A stretch of DNA of 5,942 nucleotides. Origin: an uncultured Eubacteriales bacterium. GTDB lineage: Bacteria; Bacillota; Clostridia; Oscillospirales; UMGS1783. A program made the position numbers and the translations under genes. Positions 1 through 5,435 of this stretch are shown one piece after another. Below the pieces are notes generated by a model. The model was not told the origin of the DNA and searched no databases. It was given only the letters and a program-made list of their open reading frames with translations. Position 1 is the first letter of the stretch. Every line of letters begins with the position of its first letter. The DNA lies in contig USJY01000095.1 of NCBI GenBank assembly GCA_900555065.1, positions 1 through 5,942 of the forward strand, written 5' to 3'.

Positions 1-29
1 TAAAAAAGACAAAAATTGACAAAGAACCC

Positions 30-61
30 TTTACAAAACCCAATCCCCTGTGATATATAAT
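30..61 (+). promoter_or_regulatory. Probable sigma-A type promoter of the uracil permease gene
   Basis: A -35-like TTTACA (30-35) is followed by an AT-rich -10 region. TATATA (54-59) gives an 18-base spacer and TATAAT (56-61) a 20-base spacer; a TG at 49-50 lies just upstream. An alternative TTGACA at 16-21 is a better -35 match, but no -10 lies at a suitable distance from it. Transcription would start near 66-70, giving a leader of about 190 bases before the permease start. The element stands out because the sequence just downstream is very GC-rich. It is assigned by pattern only. Confidence 0.55.
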
Positions 62-134
62 ATCCAATCAAGATGCGGCTTTCGCGCGCCGGCGCAGCCG
101 GCCGCCGGGTCCGCGCCTCGACCGCTGCGCGATT

Positions 135-159
135 TTCCGAATTCCCCGGAATTTTTTTT
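135..159 (+). terminator. Terminator-like hairpin in the uracil permease leader (candidate attenuator)
   Basis: A short inverted repeat is followed by eight T residues (152-159). The stem can form as TTCCG (135-139) with CGGAA (147-151), or as AATTC (140-144) with GAATT (149-153). Just upstream, GCGCAGC (92-98) can pair with GCTGCGC (124-130). Because the element lies between the promoter and the gene, it would act in the leader and could be an attenuator. The stem is only about five pairs, so the terminator may be weak. I saw no PyrR-binding motif and no obvious antiterminator. It could instead end a transcript entering from the left. Confidence 0.42.
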
Positions 160-198
160 GTGCATTTTTAGGCGGCCACAGCCACGCGCGTTATGGAA

Positions 199-226
199 GG
201 ATGCCCCGCCGGGCTGCGCGGCATCC
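199..226 (+). other. Stable leader hairpin upstream of the permease ribosome binding site
   Basis: GGATGCC (199-205) pairs with GGCATCC (220-226). After a C-C mismatch (206/219) three further pairs form (207-209 with 216-218), leaving a six-base loop. No T run follows directly, so it is not a typical terminator. It ends 19 bases before the AGGAGG site. It could stabilise the messenger, affect ribosome access or be part of a larger leader fold. An ATG at 193 opens a 15-codon frame through it, ending at 240, but without a ribosome binding site. Confidence 0.45.
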
Positions 227-258
227 TCCCCCCTATATAAAATACAGGAGGAAAAAAC

Positions 259-1644
259 ATGGGTGTATTGAACAAGCTGTTCCCGGGTACGCAGGAATAC
301 CCGAAAAACAGCGCGGGCAAAAACATTGCCCTTGGCTTCCAGCACGCTTTCGCCATGTCCTGCGCCACGATCCTGGTCCCGCTGCTGACGGGTCTGGACG
401 TCGGCGTCGCACTGTTTGCCGCGGGCGTCGGCACACTGATCTTCCACTTGTGCACAGGCGGGCGGATGCCGACATTTCTCGGCAGCTCATTCGCCTTTAT
501 TGCGGCGATCCTGGGCGTTGTCGGCAACAGTGACTTCGGCGCGACGAAGGAGGAGCAGATCGCAGCGGCAATGGGCGGCGTAATCGCGGCCGGCGCGATT
601 TATCTTGTCCTGGCGCTGATCGTGCGGCTGTGCGGCAAGCGGTTTATCGACAAACTGTTCCCGCCCGTTGTGCGGGGCGTAGGCATCGCGCTGATCGGGC
701 TGGGCCTCGCCAGCTCCGCGATCGGCAATATCCAGCCGGTGGGCGCGGACGGCGCAGTCGTTTTCGGCCCGTTGTACATATGGAGCTGGGTAATCGCGGC
801 AATCGTCTGCCTGCTCGCCATTATTTTGTCCAGCTACGGCAAAGGCATGGTCAAAATGTCCTCCATTGTCATTGCCCTCGCAGGCGGCTATCTGTTCACA
901 CTACTTGTCGTAGAGCTTGGCTGGGCGCCTAAAGAGCTGATGAACTTCTCGGCGCTTGCCGAACAGGGCCGGGGTTTTGCCCGCGGCTGGCTGGAGGTAC
1001 CGAACTTTGTTCTGCCGACCTTTAACCTGCGGGCTATTAGCATGATCGCCCCGATTGCGATCGTCACCTGCGTTGAGCACGTTGGGGATGTGTACGCCAA
1101 CGGCGCGGTCGTGGGTAAGGACTTTACGAAGAATCCCGGCCTGCACCGCACTCTGCTCGGCGACGGCCTCGCCACCATGGTGGCCGGCGCATTCGGCGGC
1201 CCGCCGAACACCACCTATTCTGAAAACACTGCCGTTCTTGCCGTCACCGGCAACTACAACCCGGTCACACTGCGCATCGCGGCTGTCATCGCCATTCTGG
1301 TCAGCTTCTTCGGCAAGGGCATCGGCGCAATCGAGACCATTCCCACTCCCGTGCTTGGCGGCGCCTGTATCGTCCTTTACGGCATGATCGCCTCGGTCGG
1401 TCTGCGCACGCTTGTGGAGAACCATGTGGACTTCACCAAGAACCGCAACCTCTGCATTGCGGCCGTAATGTTCGTGCTTGCCATCGGCGGCGCGGTGATC
1501 GGCGGTCCGAGCTTCAGCTTATCCGGCATGGGCCTTGGCATCATCGTCGGCATCGTGCTCAACCTCATCCTGCCCGAGCAGAAGGAATCGGGGCTGATCG
1601 CGCATGAAAAGGACGAAAGCCAGATCGTTGAAGAATCGAAATAA
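259..1644 (+). CDS. uraA: Uracil permease, NCS2 (nucleobase:cation symporter-2) family
   Basis: This 461-residue protein has the full length and layout of an NCS2 transporter, a 14-helix inner membrane protein that imports uracil with protons for pyrimidine salvage. Visible signatures are GFQHAFAM (26-33), GSSFAF (75-80), EHVGD (273-277), NTTYSEN (317-323) and a complete match to the xanthine/uracil permease family signature at 361-381 (IPTPVLGG start). E273 and E322 correspond to the substrate-binding glutamates of E. coli UraA (E241, E290). D277 stands where UraA has H245; xanthine and urate members of the superfamily also have Asp there. Close similarity along the chain to UraA favours uracil, but xanthine or a wider range is not excluded. 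The start is set by AGGAGG (246-251) seven bases upstream. The tail after residue 440 is charged and cytoplasmic. The gene is monocistronic, with its own promoter, leader and terminator. Bacillus-type relatives are called pyrP. Confidence 0.93.
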   Translation: MGVLNKLFPGTQEYPKNSAGKNIALGFQHAFAMSCATILVPLLTGLDVGVALFAAGVGTLIFHLCTGGRMPTFLGSSFAFIAAILGVVGNSDFGATKEEQIAAAMGGVIAAGAIYLVLALIVRLCGKRFIDKLFPPVVRGVGIALIGLGLASSAIGNIQPVGADGAVVFGPLYIWSWVIAAIVCLLAIILSSYGKGMVKMSSIVIALAGGYLFTLLVVELGWAPKELMNFSALAEQGRGFARGWLEVPNFVLPTFNLRAISMIAPIAIVTCVEHVGDVYANGAVVGKDFTKNPGLHRTLLGDGLATMVAGAFGGPPNTTYSENTAVLAVTGNYNPVTLRIAAVIAILVSFFGKGIGAIETIPTPVLGGACIVLYGMIASVGLRTLVENHVDFTKNRNLCIAAVMFVLAIGGAVIGGPSFSLSGMGLGIIVGIVLNLILPEQKESGLIAHEKDESQIVEESK

Positions 1645-1661
1645 CGCTTTTTTGTACTGAT

Positions 1662-1703
1662 AAAGCGTGGGACATATCAATGATATGTCCCACGCTTTTC
1701 GTT
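1662..1703 (+). terminator. Intrinsic terminator of the permease gene, possibly bidirectional
   Basis: A 17-base-pair perfect stem (1662-1678 with 1682-1698) closes on a three-base loop and runs into a T-rich tail (TTTTCGTTTT). It lies 17 bases past the permease stop codon. The convergent membrane-protein gene ends at 1755, so on the minus strand the same stem could also stop that transcript, although its minus tail (CTTTATC) is weak. ACGCTTT at 1644-1650, overlapping the stop codon, can pair with AAAGCGT (1662-1668), so a second, competing fold is possible. Confidence 0.88.
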
Positions 1704-1754
1704 TTCCGCCGCGGCGGGATCCGGTTCCCACAGGGTCCGGGCAAACGCATACAG

Positions 1755-2498
1755 TCATGTTTTCGGCGGTTTTTTTCTCCGGTTTTCAAAAGCTTCCCGC
1801 ATGTTTTTCAACTGTTCGGCAAGCGGCCGTTCCGAATGGAACGGGCGGAAGAAGTGATACTTTTGTGCCGTCTGCTCCTGGTGACGGCGGATGGCTGCTT
1901 TCATGTTTTCAAATCGGACGACCACATCGTTTTCCTCAGCAAATTTTTTCAGTTTCGCCGCAAGCTGCATGGAATGCGCGACGTCCACAGCAAACACGCC
2001 GAAAAACAGCCCGATCACAAATGAAAACGCAAGATTATCGGAAAGCCAGCGCAGCGCGCCGAGAATGTGCAGATGAATCAGGAAATAGTACCCCGCGCCC
2101 AGCGCTGTCCAGATACAGGAAAACTTTGGGCATATAATCCCCTGTATATTTCCGAAGTTATGGCTGTAATCCCACAGCCGTACCTTCATCACCCGCAACG
2201 ACAGGATACCGGCGATATATTCCGTAGCCGTCATCGCCGCGCCCATCAGCACGATCAGAAGCGCGTCGCGCCATGGAGCATTGCCGGGCAGGCAATGCTC
2301 GCCCAGGGCGGCGATGAGATAGAGCAGGCACAGCCCGACGCCGTACAGGGGCAGATACGGGCCAATACAAAACCCGGGGTTGATCCATTTCCGCTCGGGG
2401 TTTGCCGATGAGAAGAAGCGCCGGAACAGCAGCTCGGCCACCCAGCCGCTGACAGAGCCGACAAAAAACAGAAAACAAAGCTTCAGCAATATACTCAT
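1755..2498 (-). CDS. CmpB/DUF1113-type putative ABC transporter permease membrane protein
   Basis: This protein of 247 residues belongs, by its conserved motifs, to a family common in Bacillota and labelled putative ABC transporter permease (ABC_trans_CmpB). The family has no firmly established function. Motifs visible are GWVAE (18-22), NPGFCIGPYLPLYG (40-53), TEYIAG (92-97), LWDYS (108-112) and the segment 117-130 with N, QG, ICP, FS and W. About five hydrophobic membrane segments lie near 4-26, 47-67, 79-101, 121-142 and 153-175. The last 70 residues are charged, probably helical and cytoplasmic, ending in a basic tail. The ATG at 2498 is preferred because GGGGA lies six bases upstream; an in-frame ATG at 2504 would have that site directly against it. 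No ATP-binding partner is encoded nearby, which argues against a classical ABC transporter role. Function remains unassigned. Confidence 0.85.
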   Translation of the reverse strand: MSILLKLCFLFFVGSVSGWVAELLFRRFFSSANPERKWINPGFCIGPYLPLYGVGLCLLYLIAALGEHCLPGNAPWRDALLIVLMGAAMTATEYIAGILSLRVMKVRLWDYSHNFGNIQGIICPKFSCIWTALGAGYYFLIHLHILGALRWLSDNLAFSFVIGLFFGVFAVDVAHSMQLAAKLKKFAEENDVVVRFENMKAAIRRHQEQTAQKYHFFRPFHSERPLAEQLKNMREAFENRRKKPPKT

Positions 2499-2758
2499 TT
2501 CCATTCCCCATTTTCAGTTTCCTAAACAGACCCGGCGCGCGCCCTGCCTGTTCGGGTGGCGGTCTTAAAACGTATTCCAACCGGCGATCGAAGGGCTCCC
2601 GTTCCACATGCGCCATATGTTGCTCCTGCGCTTCCGCACAGCCGGTATCTTGGTCAAATGCCTGCGTCTCAACAGCGGAGCGCGCAGATATGTACCGTTT
2701 CTTAGCGCCGCGCGCACCCATCGCATACCCTGCGGCAAGCCGGCATACGGACGCCGTT
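2499..2758. other. Gene-free stretch upstream of the membrane-protein gene
   Basis: I see no supported gene here. A minus-strand frame starting at 2721 (AGGG lies a few bases upstream) runs through this stretch and on into the membrane-protein gene in another reading frame; its translation matches no family I know. In the 5' leader of the membrane-protein gene, AACAG (2525-2529) and CTGTT (2548-2552) flank the palindrome GGCGCGCGCC (2534-2543), so a small hairpin could form about 27 bases before the start. No clear promoter was found; a weak TTGAGA with a 17-base spacer to GATACC exists on the minus strand near 2655-2680. Confidence 0.5.
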
Positions 2759-2790
2759 AAAAAAACAAGGGTTCACCATAAATGAACCCT
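2759..2790 (-). terminator. Intrinsic terminator of the kinase-like gene
   Basis: Read on the minus strand, AGGGTTCA pairs with TGAACCCT (plus-strand arms 2768-2775 and 2783-2790) over a seven-base loop. The stem is followed by TTG and then seven T residues in all (plus positions 2759-2765). This is a classic rho-independent terminator 44 bases past the kinase-like stop codon. It separates that gene from the membrane-protein gene downstream, so the two are probably not one operon unless there is readthrough. Confidence 0.88.
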
Positions 2791-2803
2791 CTCGCCCCGC
2801 CCA

Positions 2804-2830
2804 ATCCGGCCCGACTGCAACAGGCCGGAT
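2804..2830. repeat. Inverted repeat directly after the kinase-like stop codon
   Basis: ATCCGGCC (2804-2811) and GGCCGGAT (2823-2830) form an eight-pair stem with an 11-base loop, three bases beyond the stop codon of the kinase-like gene. On the minus strand no T run follows, so it is not the terminator itself. It sits 13 bases ahead of the true terminator and may protect the messenger 3' end. On the plus strand the stem is followed by ATTTTA, a poor terminator tail. Confidence 0.5.
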
Positions 2831-2833
2831 ATT

Positions 2834-3361
2834 TTACGGCGCAGCCTTATGTTCTATAATGCCGAGCACCTTTTTCAGCAGCTGTTCCGCCGGCTCGACG
2901 CTGTCAAGCACATACTCGCCTTCGCGCGGCGCGCTGTCCTTGTTCCTGTAATGGTAAATCGCCTCTTCGGCGCTGTGGAAATGCATATCCTCCTGATGGT
3001 TGCGCAAAGACGCTTCTACCCGTTCGCGCCATATTTCTTCATTGCTGCAAATGCAAACGAACCGGTACAGGCGCGCGCGCTGCAGGTCGAGCTGGTTTAT
3101 AAACCACTCGTACTTCGGCCAATGCGCAAGCCCGATATCCACGACAAAATCCCGCTTTTCGTCAATGGCCGCCTGTACGGATTTCAGCAGGGCATTGTAA
3201 GCCATTTCGTTTTTTTTCTGGTGGTCGAACGCCGGAATGTCTATCGCATGGTAAATGTCCTCTTTACGGTAAACGGGGATATCCAGTCTGTCCCCCAACA
3301 GGTTGGCGATCATGGTTTTTCCGGTCGCGACCATCCCGCGAAACAGATAAATTCTGCTCAT
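2834..3361 (-). CDS. P-loop kinase-like protein (AAA_33/zeta-like NTPase), substrate unknown
   Basis: This protein of 175 residues has the size and fold pattern of small P-loop phosphotransferases. A Walker A motif, GMVATGKT, lies at 9-16 after the first beta strand (RIYLF). Asp35 in KEDIY sits where such kinases carry a substrate-contacting acid. VVDIGLAH (73-80) is a second strand with the Walker B-like aspartate D75. A lid-like WRERVEASLR (111-120) supplies arginines, and a late YVLDS (150-154) strand completes the fold. The family includes shikimate/gluconate-like kinases and zeta toxins; which small molecule is phosphorylated cannot be told from sequence. No antitoxin-like partner adjoins it, so a toxin role is not supported. 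Two ATG codons occur in tandem (3364, 3361). The second is preferred because the run of six G lies five bases before it and only two bases before the first. The gene has its own promoter and a strong terminator, suggesting independent transcription. Confidence 0.85.
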   Translation of the reverse strand: MSRIYLFRGMVATGKTMIANLLGDRLDIPVYRKEDIYHAIDIPAFDHQKKNEMAYNALLKSVQAAIDEKRDFVVDIGLAHWPKYEWFINQLDLQRARLYRFVCICSNEEIWRERVEASLRNHQEDMHFHSAEEAIYHYRNKDSAPREGEYVLDSVEPAEQLLKKVLGIIEHKAAP

Positions 3362-3394
3362 CATATCCCCCCAGCGTGTTTCTGTGTAATCTTT

Positions 3395-3422
3395 ATTTTA
3401 TCACAGCTTTGCGCAATATAAA
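3395..3422 (-). promoter_or_regulatory. Probable promoter of the kinase-like gene
   Basis: On the minus strand, TTTATA (plus 3417-3422) acts as a fair -35. It is followed after 16 bases by TAAAAT (plus 3395-3400), preceded by TGA, which makes an extended -10 (TGnTAAAAT). Transcription would begin near 3388, about 27 bases before the preferred start codon. The AT-rich character contrasts with the GC-rich sequence further upstream. Confidence 0.55.
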
Positions 3423-3452
3423 AGCGCTCCCCCAAAATAATTTCGCGCAAAG
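3407..3452. repeat. Inverted repeat flanking the kinase-like promoter
   Basis: CTTTGCGC (3407-3414) and GCGCAAAG (3445-3452) are perfect eight-base inverted copies separated by 30 bases. One arm lies between the proposed -35 and -10 of the kinase-like gene and the other lies upstream of the -35. The arrangement would suit a regulator binding two half-sites, but the arms contain GCGC, which is common in this DNA, so chance is a real alternative. Confidence 0.35.
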
Positions 3453-3765
3453 TCCGGCGCGGCCTTGCTTCAAAAGCAGCGCCATGCGCGCGCCGGGCCG
3501 CGTACGGCTTCACAGCACGTTCCATAAAAGCTACGGCGTATCGTCCCCCGCCCGTACCGCAAACCCGCGCCCGTCGCACGGACTCCGACCCAGGCCTCCG
3601 GCGCCGGCATCCAAACCGTGCGCGCCGCGCCCGCGCCTATGCAGCAGCGTCGCGCCGTATGCGGCCAGACTTGATACGTGTCCGGGCCGTGGACGCGCCT
3701 GCGCCGCGCCCGTTCTGTTCTGGCCGAGCGAACGCGCGCATTCCCGTACTGCACAGCCGCGCGCC

Positions 3766-3789
3766 GGACGGAACCCGTCCTCTTTTTTT
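3766..3789 (+). terminator. Plus-strand intrinsic terminator with no gene before it
   Basis: GGACGG (3766-3771) pairs with CCGTCC (3775-3780) over the loop AAC, then TC and seven T residues (3783-3789) follow. Stem and T run fit a rho-independent terminator for plus-strand transcription. No plus-strand gene ends nearby; the closest, the permease, ends more than 2 kb upstream behind its own terminator. It may end an unannotated small RNA, stop antisense transcription, or mark a lost gene. Confidence 0.6.
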
Positions 3790-3887
3790 CCAAAACTTTG
3801 GCGGGAGTCCCCCTGCGCGCCGCACCCGTTATCCGCCGCAAATCCCGGCTTGCGCCGGCGGCATCACCCCCTTGGCCGGCCAAACGG

Positions 3888-3913
3888 CCGCCGCCATATA
3901 CCGCCGCCATATC
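3888..3913. repeat. 13-base tandem duplication
   Basis: The unit CCGCCGCCATATA (3888-3900) is followed at once by CCGCCGCCATATC (3901-3913), identical at 12 of 13 positions. It follows the palindrome TTGGCCGGCCAA (3872-3883). No function is implied; slippage duplication is the simplest origin. Confidence 0.7.
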
Positions 3914-3947
3914 CAGCGCTTTATACAGGCAGTATTTTTTTCCATGA

Positions 3948-3982
3948 TTAAACGCAGGCGCAATAAAAGGATTTTCGTTTAA
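3948..3982. repeat. Inverted repeat with AT-rich centre
   Basis: TTAAACG (3948-3954) and CGTTTAA (3976-3982) are perfect inverted copies around a 21-base centre. The centre carries GGCGCAATAAAAGGATT (3957-3973), which recurs with a three-base deletion at 4007-4020 in the next hairpin. The site lies about 90 bases past the Rsm22-like stop codon and could form part of that transcript's 3' end, but there is no proper T run on the minus strand. Confidence 0.35.
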
Positions 3983-4006
3983 GCGCGCGCGATCATGCAG
4001 GCCCCC

Positions 4007-4032
4007 GGCGCAAAAGGATTGCGCCGTTCTTT
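4007..4032 (+). terminator. Terminator-like hairpin, weak T tail
   Basis: GGCGCAA (4007-4013) pairs with TTGCGCC (4019-4025) over a five-base loop, followed on the plus strand by GTTCTTTT. On the minus strand it lies about 50 bases past the Rsm22-like stop, but the tail there is GGGGG, so it is unlikely to terminate that gene by the usual mechanism. No plus-strand gene precedes it. It may be a 3'-end stabilising hairpin of the minus-strand transcript instead. Confidence 0.4.
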
Positions 4033-4073
4033 TCCAAAGCATACGCAGGCCGCGCTGCGCCGCGCACCATGGG

Positions 4074-5057
4074 TCATCGCCAGGGAAGAAGGTCGCCCCA
4101 CGCCGCCCTGCGCGCGGCGCGGTAGTCGTCGCTCTGGCTCCGGGTTACGGTGCGCGTCTCAATGCCGCGCGGCGTACAGCCAGTCAGCCGCACATAGCCT
4201 TTGTGCGTGTGCGGATGGCGCAGTACCCGAAACCCGCCGCCTTCCGCAGCCTTTGCGCGTACAGCCGCAAGGTAGGCATATTTTTCATCCTCATACGGCG
4301 CGCTTCCGCCCTTTATTTGTCTGTGCAGGCGTGTGCGCGGCACACGGCAGGAGAAATGGCACCAGTCGTCTTTTTGCAAAGGACAGTCCCCCATATGCGT
4401 GCAGGGCGCGGCGATAATCCCTCCCCACTCCAAAAGCAGCGCCCGCGCCTGCCTGACAGCCGCATAGCCCTGCGGCGTGCCGGGCAGAACAAGCAGCAGC
4501 ATGCTGCCGGCCGCGTCCCACATCGCCCGCAGCGCCGCAGTACGTCGCGCAGGCGCAAGCTCTCCCAGCATATAAGCGGAGACGACAAGATCCGCCTGCG
4601 CGGGCAGCGGGCCGGCCGCGGCGTCGCACTGCATCAGCCGCGCGCCGCGCAAAGGCTGCGGGCCGTATTGAAACAACGCCCCGGCTGTCCGCAGCATTAC
4701 CGGTTCCACGTCCAGGCAGACGGCGCTTTGCAGTCCATAATACTGCGCCGCGGCCCAGCTTGCCGCGCCGGTGCCCGTTCCCACGTCGAGCAGGGACCGC
4801 ACCGTCAGCGCCGCCGCAGGGTCCGCCTTTTGCAGCGCGTCATATACGGCGGCAAATGTCGCCGGCATACGCGAAACGGCATAGGCCAGCGCTTCCGTGT
4901 CCGTAAGAATCAGGCGTTCGCCCGTTCCCGGCTTCGTCCGGTATCGCAGGCTGATCGCAGCGCCCGCCGTGCGGACCTGCGCCCGGCCTCCGCTTATGTT
5001 TTCATGCTGTGCCAGCAGCGCATCCAGCCCGCGCGCCAACGCCTCCGGCAGCTCCAT
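4074..5057 (-). CDS. Rsm22/METTL17-like SAM-dependent methyltransferase-fold protein, probable ribosome assembly factor
   Basis: This protein of 327 residues matches the bacterial Rsm22 family, relatives of yeast mitochondrial Rsm22 and human METTL17, which bind the small ribosomal subunit during assembly. The N-terminal helical part includes LRYR (37-40). The SAM-binding motif I is LLDVGTGTGAAS (89-100), followed by acidic LDVEP (115-119) and SAYMLGEL (160-167). The C-terminal part has the family's C-x5-C-x7-C cysteines (C219, C225, C233), WCHF (232-235), HRQIKG (245-250), YEDEKY (255-260) and KGYVRLTGC (286-294). C294 would be the fourth ligand of an iron-sulfur cluster like the one reported for METTL17. 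The end, DYRAARRAAWGD (311-322), is also typical. The ATG at 5057 is chosen because AGAAGGGA lies five bases upstream; an ATG at 5087 has AGGA directly against it. Methyltransferase activity is not certain in this family. The gene stands alone, with about 700 gene-free bases downstream. Confidence 0.88.
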   Translation of the reverse strand: MELPEALARGLDALLAQHENISGGRAQVRTAGAAISLRYRTKPGTGERLILTDTEALAYAVSRMPATFAAVYDALQKADPAAALTVRSLLDVGTGTGAASWAAAQYYGLQSAVCLDVEPVMLRTAGALFQYGPQPLRGARLMQCDAAAGPLPAQADLVVSAYMLGELAPARRTAALRAMWDAAGSMLLLVLPGTPQGYAAVRQARALLLEWGGIIAAPCTHMGDCPLQKDDWCHFSCRVPRTRLHRQIKGGSAPYEDEKYAYLAAVRAKAAEGGGFRVLRHPHTHKGYVRLTGCTPRGIETRTVTRSQSDDYRAARRAAWGDLLPWR

Positions 5058-5101
5058 AGAAGTCCCTTCTTTCACATTAGGATTCATTCCTGTTTTTGCC
5101 T

Positions 5102-5120
5102 TGCGGAATATATTTCCGCA
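5102..5120. repeat. Palindrome in the Rsm22-like upstream region (possible operator)
   Basis: TGCGGAA (5102-5108) and TTCCGCA (5114-5120) are perfect inverted copies around TATAT. The centre lies about 55 bases upstream of the start codon. On the minus strand the core reads AATATATTCC, which could double as a -10 element, though no good -35 is seen 17 bases upstream. There is no T run, so it is not a terminator. An operator for a dimeric regulator or a leader hairpin are both possible. Confidence 0.4.
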
Positions 5121-5396
5121 TCGGTGTGCCCCGTATGTATGCCGCCGAAATTCTGCGCCGCGCCGCAAAACAGCACACGCCGTCGCCGCGCGCTGTTTTT
5201 CACCGAATCCATACGCGCCCAGACCCGGTAAACCATACGGGCCGCTGTCCTATGACGGCCTGCGCCGCCGGTCCGTCGCTGCCTGCGCCTCATACGCAGC
5301 TTGGACTGTCGCCGCTGGCAAGCCAGCCGGATGGCGGACGCAGGCGGCAAGTTACACCGCGGCCGTCTACGCGCGGCGCCAGAAAAACGCGTACTC

Positions 5397-5435
5397 TCTT
5401 CAAAACAGCGCAAGGCCCAGTTCCTGGGCCTTGCG
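5397..5435 (-). terminator. Perfect 12-pair hairpin, possible minus-strand terminator
   Basis: CGCAAGGCCCAG (5409-5420) and CTGGGCCTTGCG (5424-5435) form a perfect GC-rich stem with a three-base loop. On the minus strand it is followed by CTGTTTTGAAG, a short U-rich tail; on the plus strand by GCAAAGGG. It is therefore more terminator-like for minus-strand transcription, yet no minus-strand gene is recognisable to its right within the window. It may serve a transcript entering from the right or a non-coding RNA. Confidence 0.5.

Larger units (their letters stand above)
3453..4073. other. GC-rich gene-free stretch of about 620 bases
   Basis: No credible gene is visible. Open frames on both strands are long only because stops are rare in GC-rich DNA; their translations are rich in Arg, Ala, Pro and Gly, have irregular composition and lack any recognisable motif or good ribosome binding site. 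The minus strand is noticeably purine-rich, as coding strands are in this group, so a decayed minus-strand gene is possible but unproven. The stretch holds two plus-strand terminator-like hairpins (3766-3789, 4007-4032), a 13-base tandem duplication (3888-3913) and an inverted repeat (3948-3982). Confidence 0.55.

Noticed and set aside
61..258. A riboswitch in the permease leader
   Set aside because: I could not recognise conserved core motifs of purine, PRPP, guanidine or other known classes; the hairpins alone do not support the call.
2158..2721. A 187-codon minus-strand frame overlapping the membrane-protein gene
   Set aside because: More than half of it is an out-of-frame reading of the well-supported CmpB-type gene; the unique N-terminal part matches nothing known, although AGGG precedes its ATG.
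2834..3361. Zeta-toxin type toxin-antitoxin system
   Set aside because: The protein shares the P-loop fold class, but there is no adjacent small antitoxin gene and the gene has its own promoter and terminator.
3361..3579. A 72-codon minus-strand frame starting at GTG whose stop overlaps the kinase-like ATG (ATGA)
   Set aside because: The overlap resembles translational coupling, but the start has only a poorly spaced GGAG, the translation is low-complexity, and the likely kinase-like promoter lies inside it.
3872..3883. TTGGCCGGCCAA palindrome as a regulatory site
   Set aside because: It has no spacer, sits near no gene start, and GGCC words are very common in this DNA.
3470..4042. A 190-codon minus-strand frame between the kinase-like and Rsm22-like genes
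   Set aside because: No ribosome binding site, no motif, and clusters of Arg and Gly typical of non-coding GC-rich sequence. Kept only as part of the possible decayed-gene remark.
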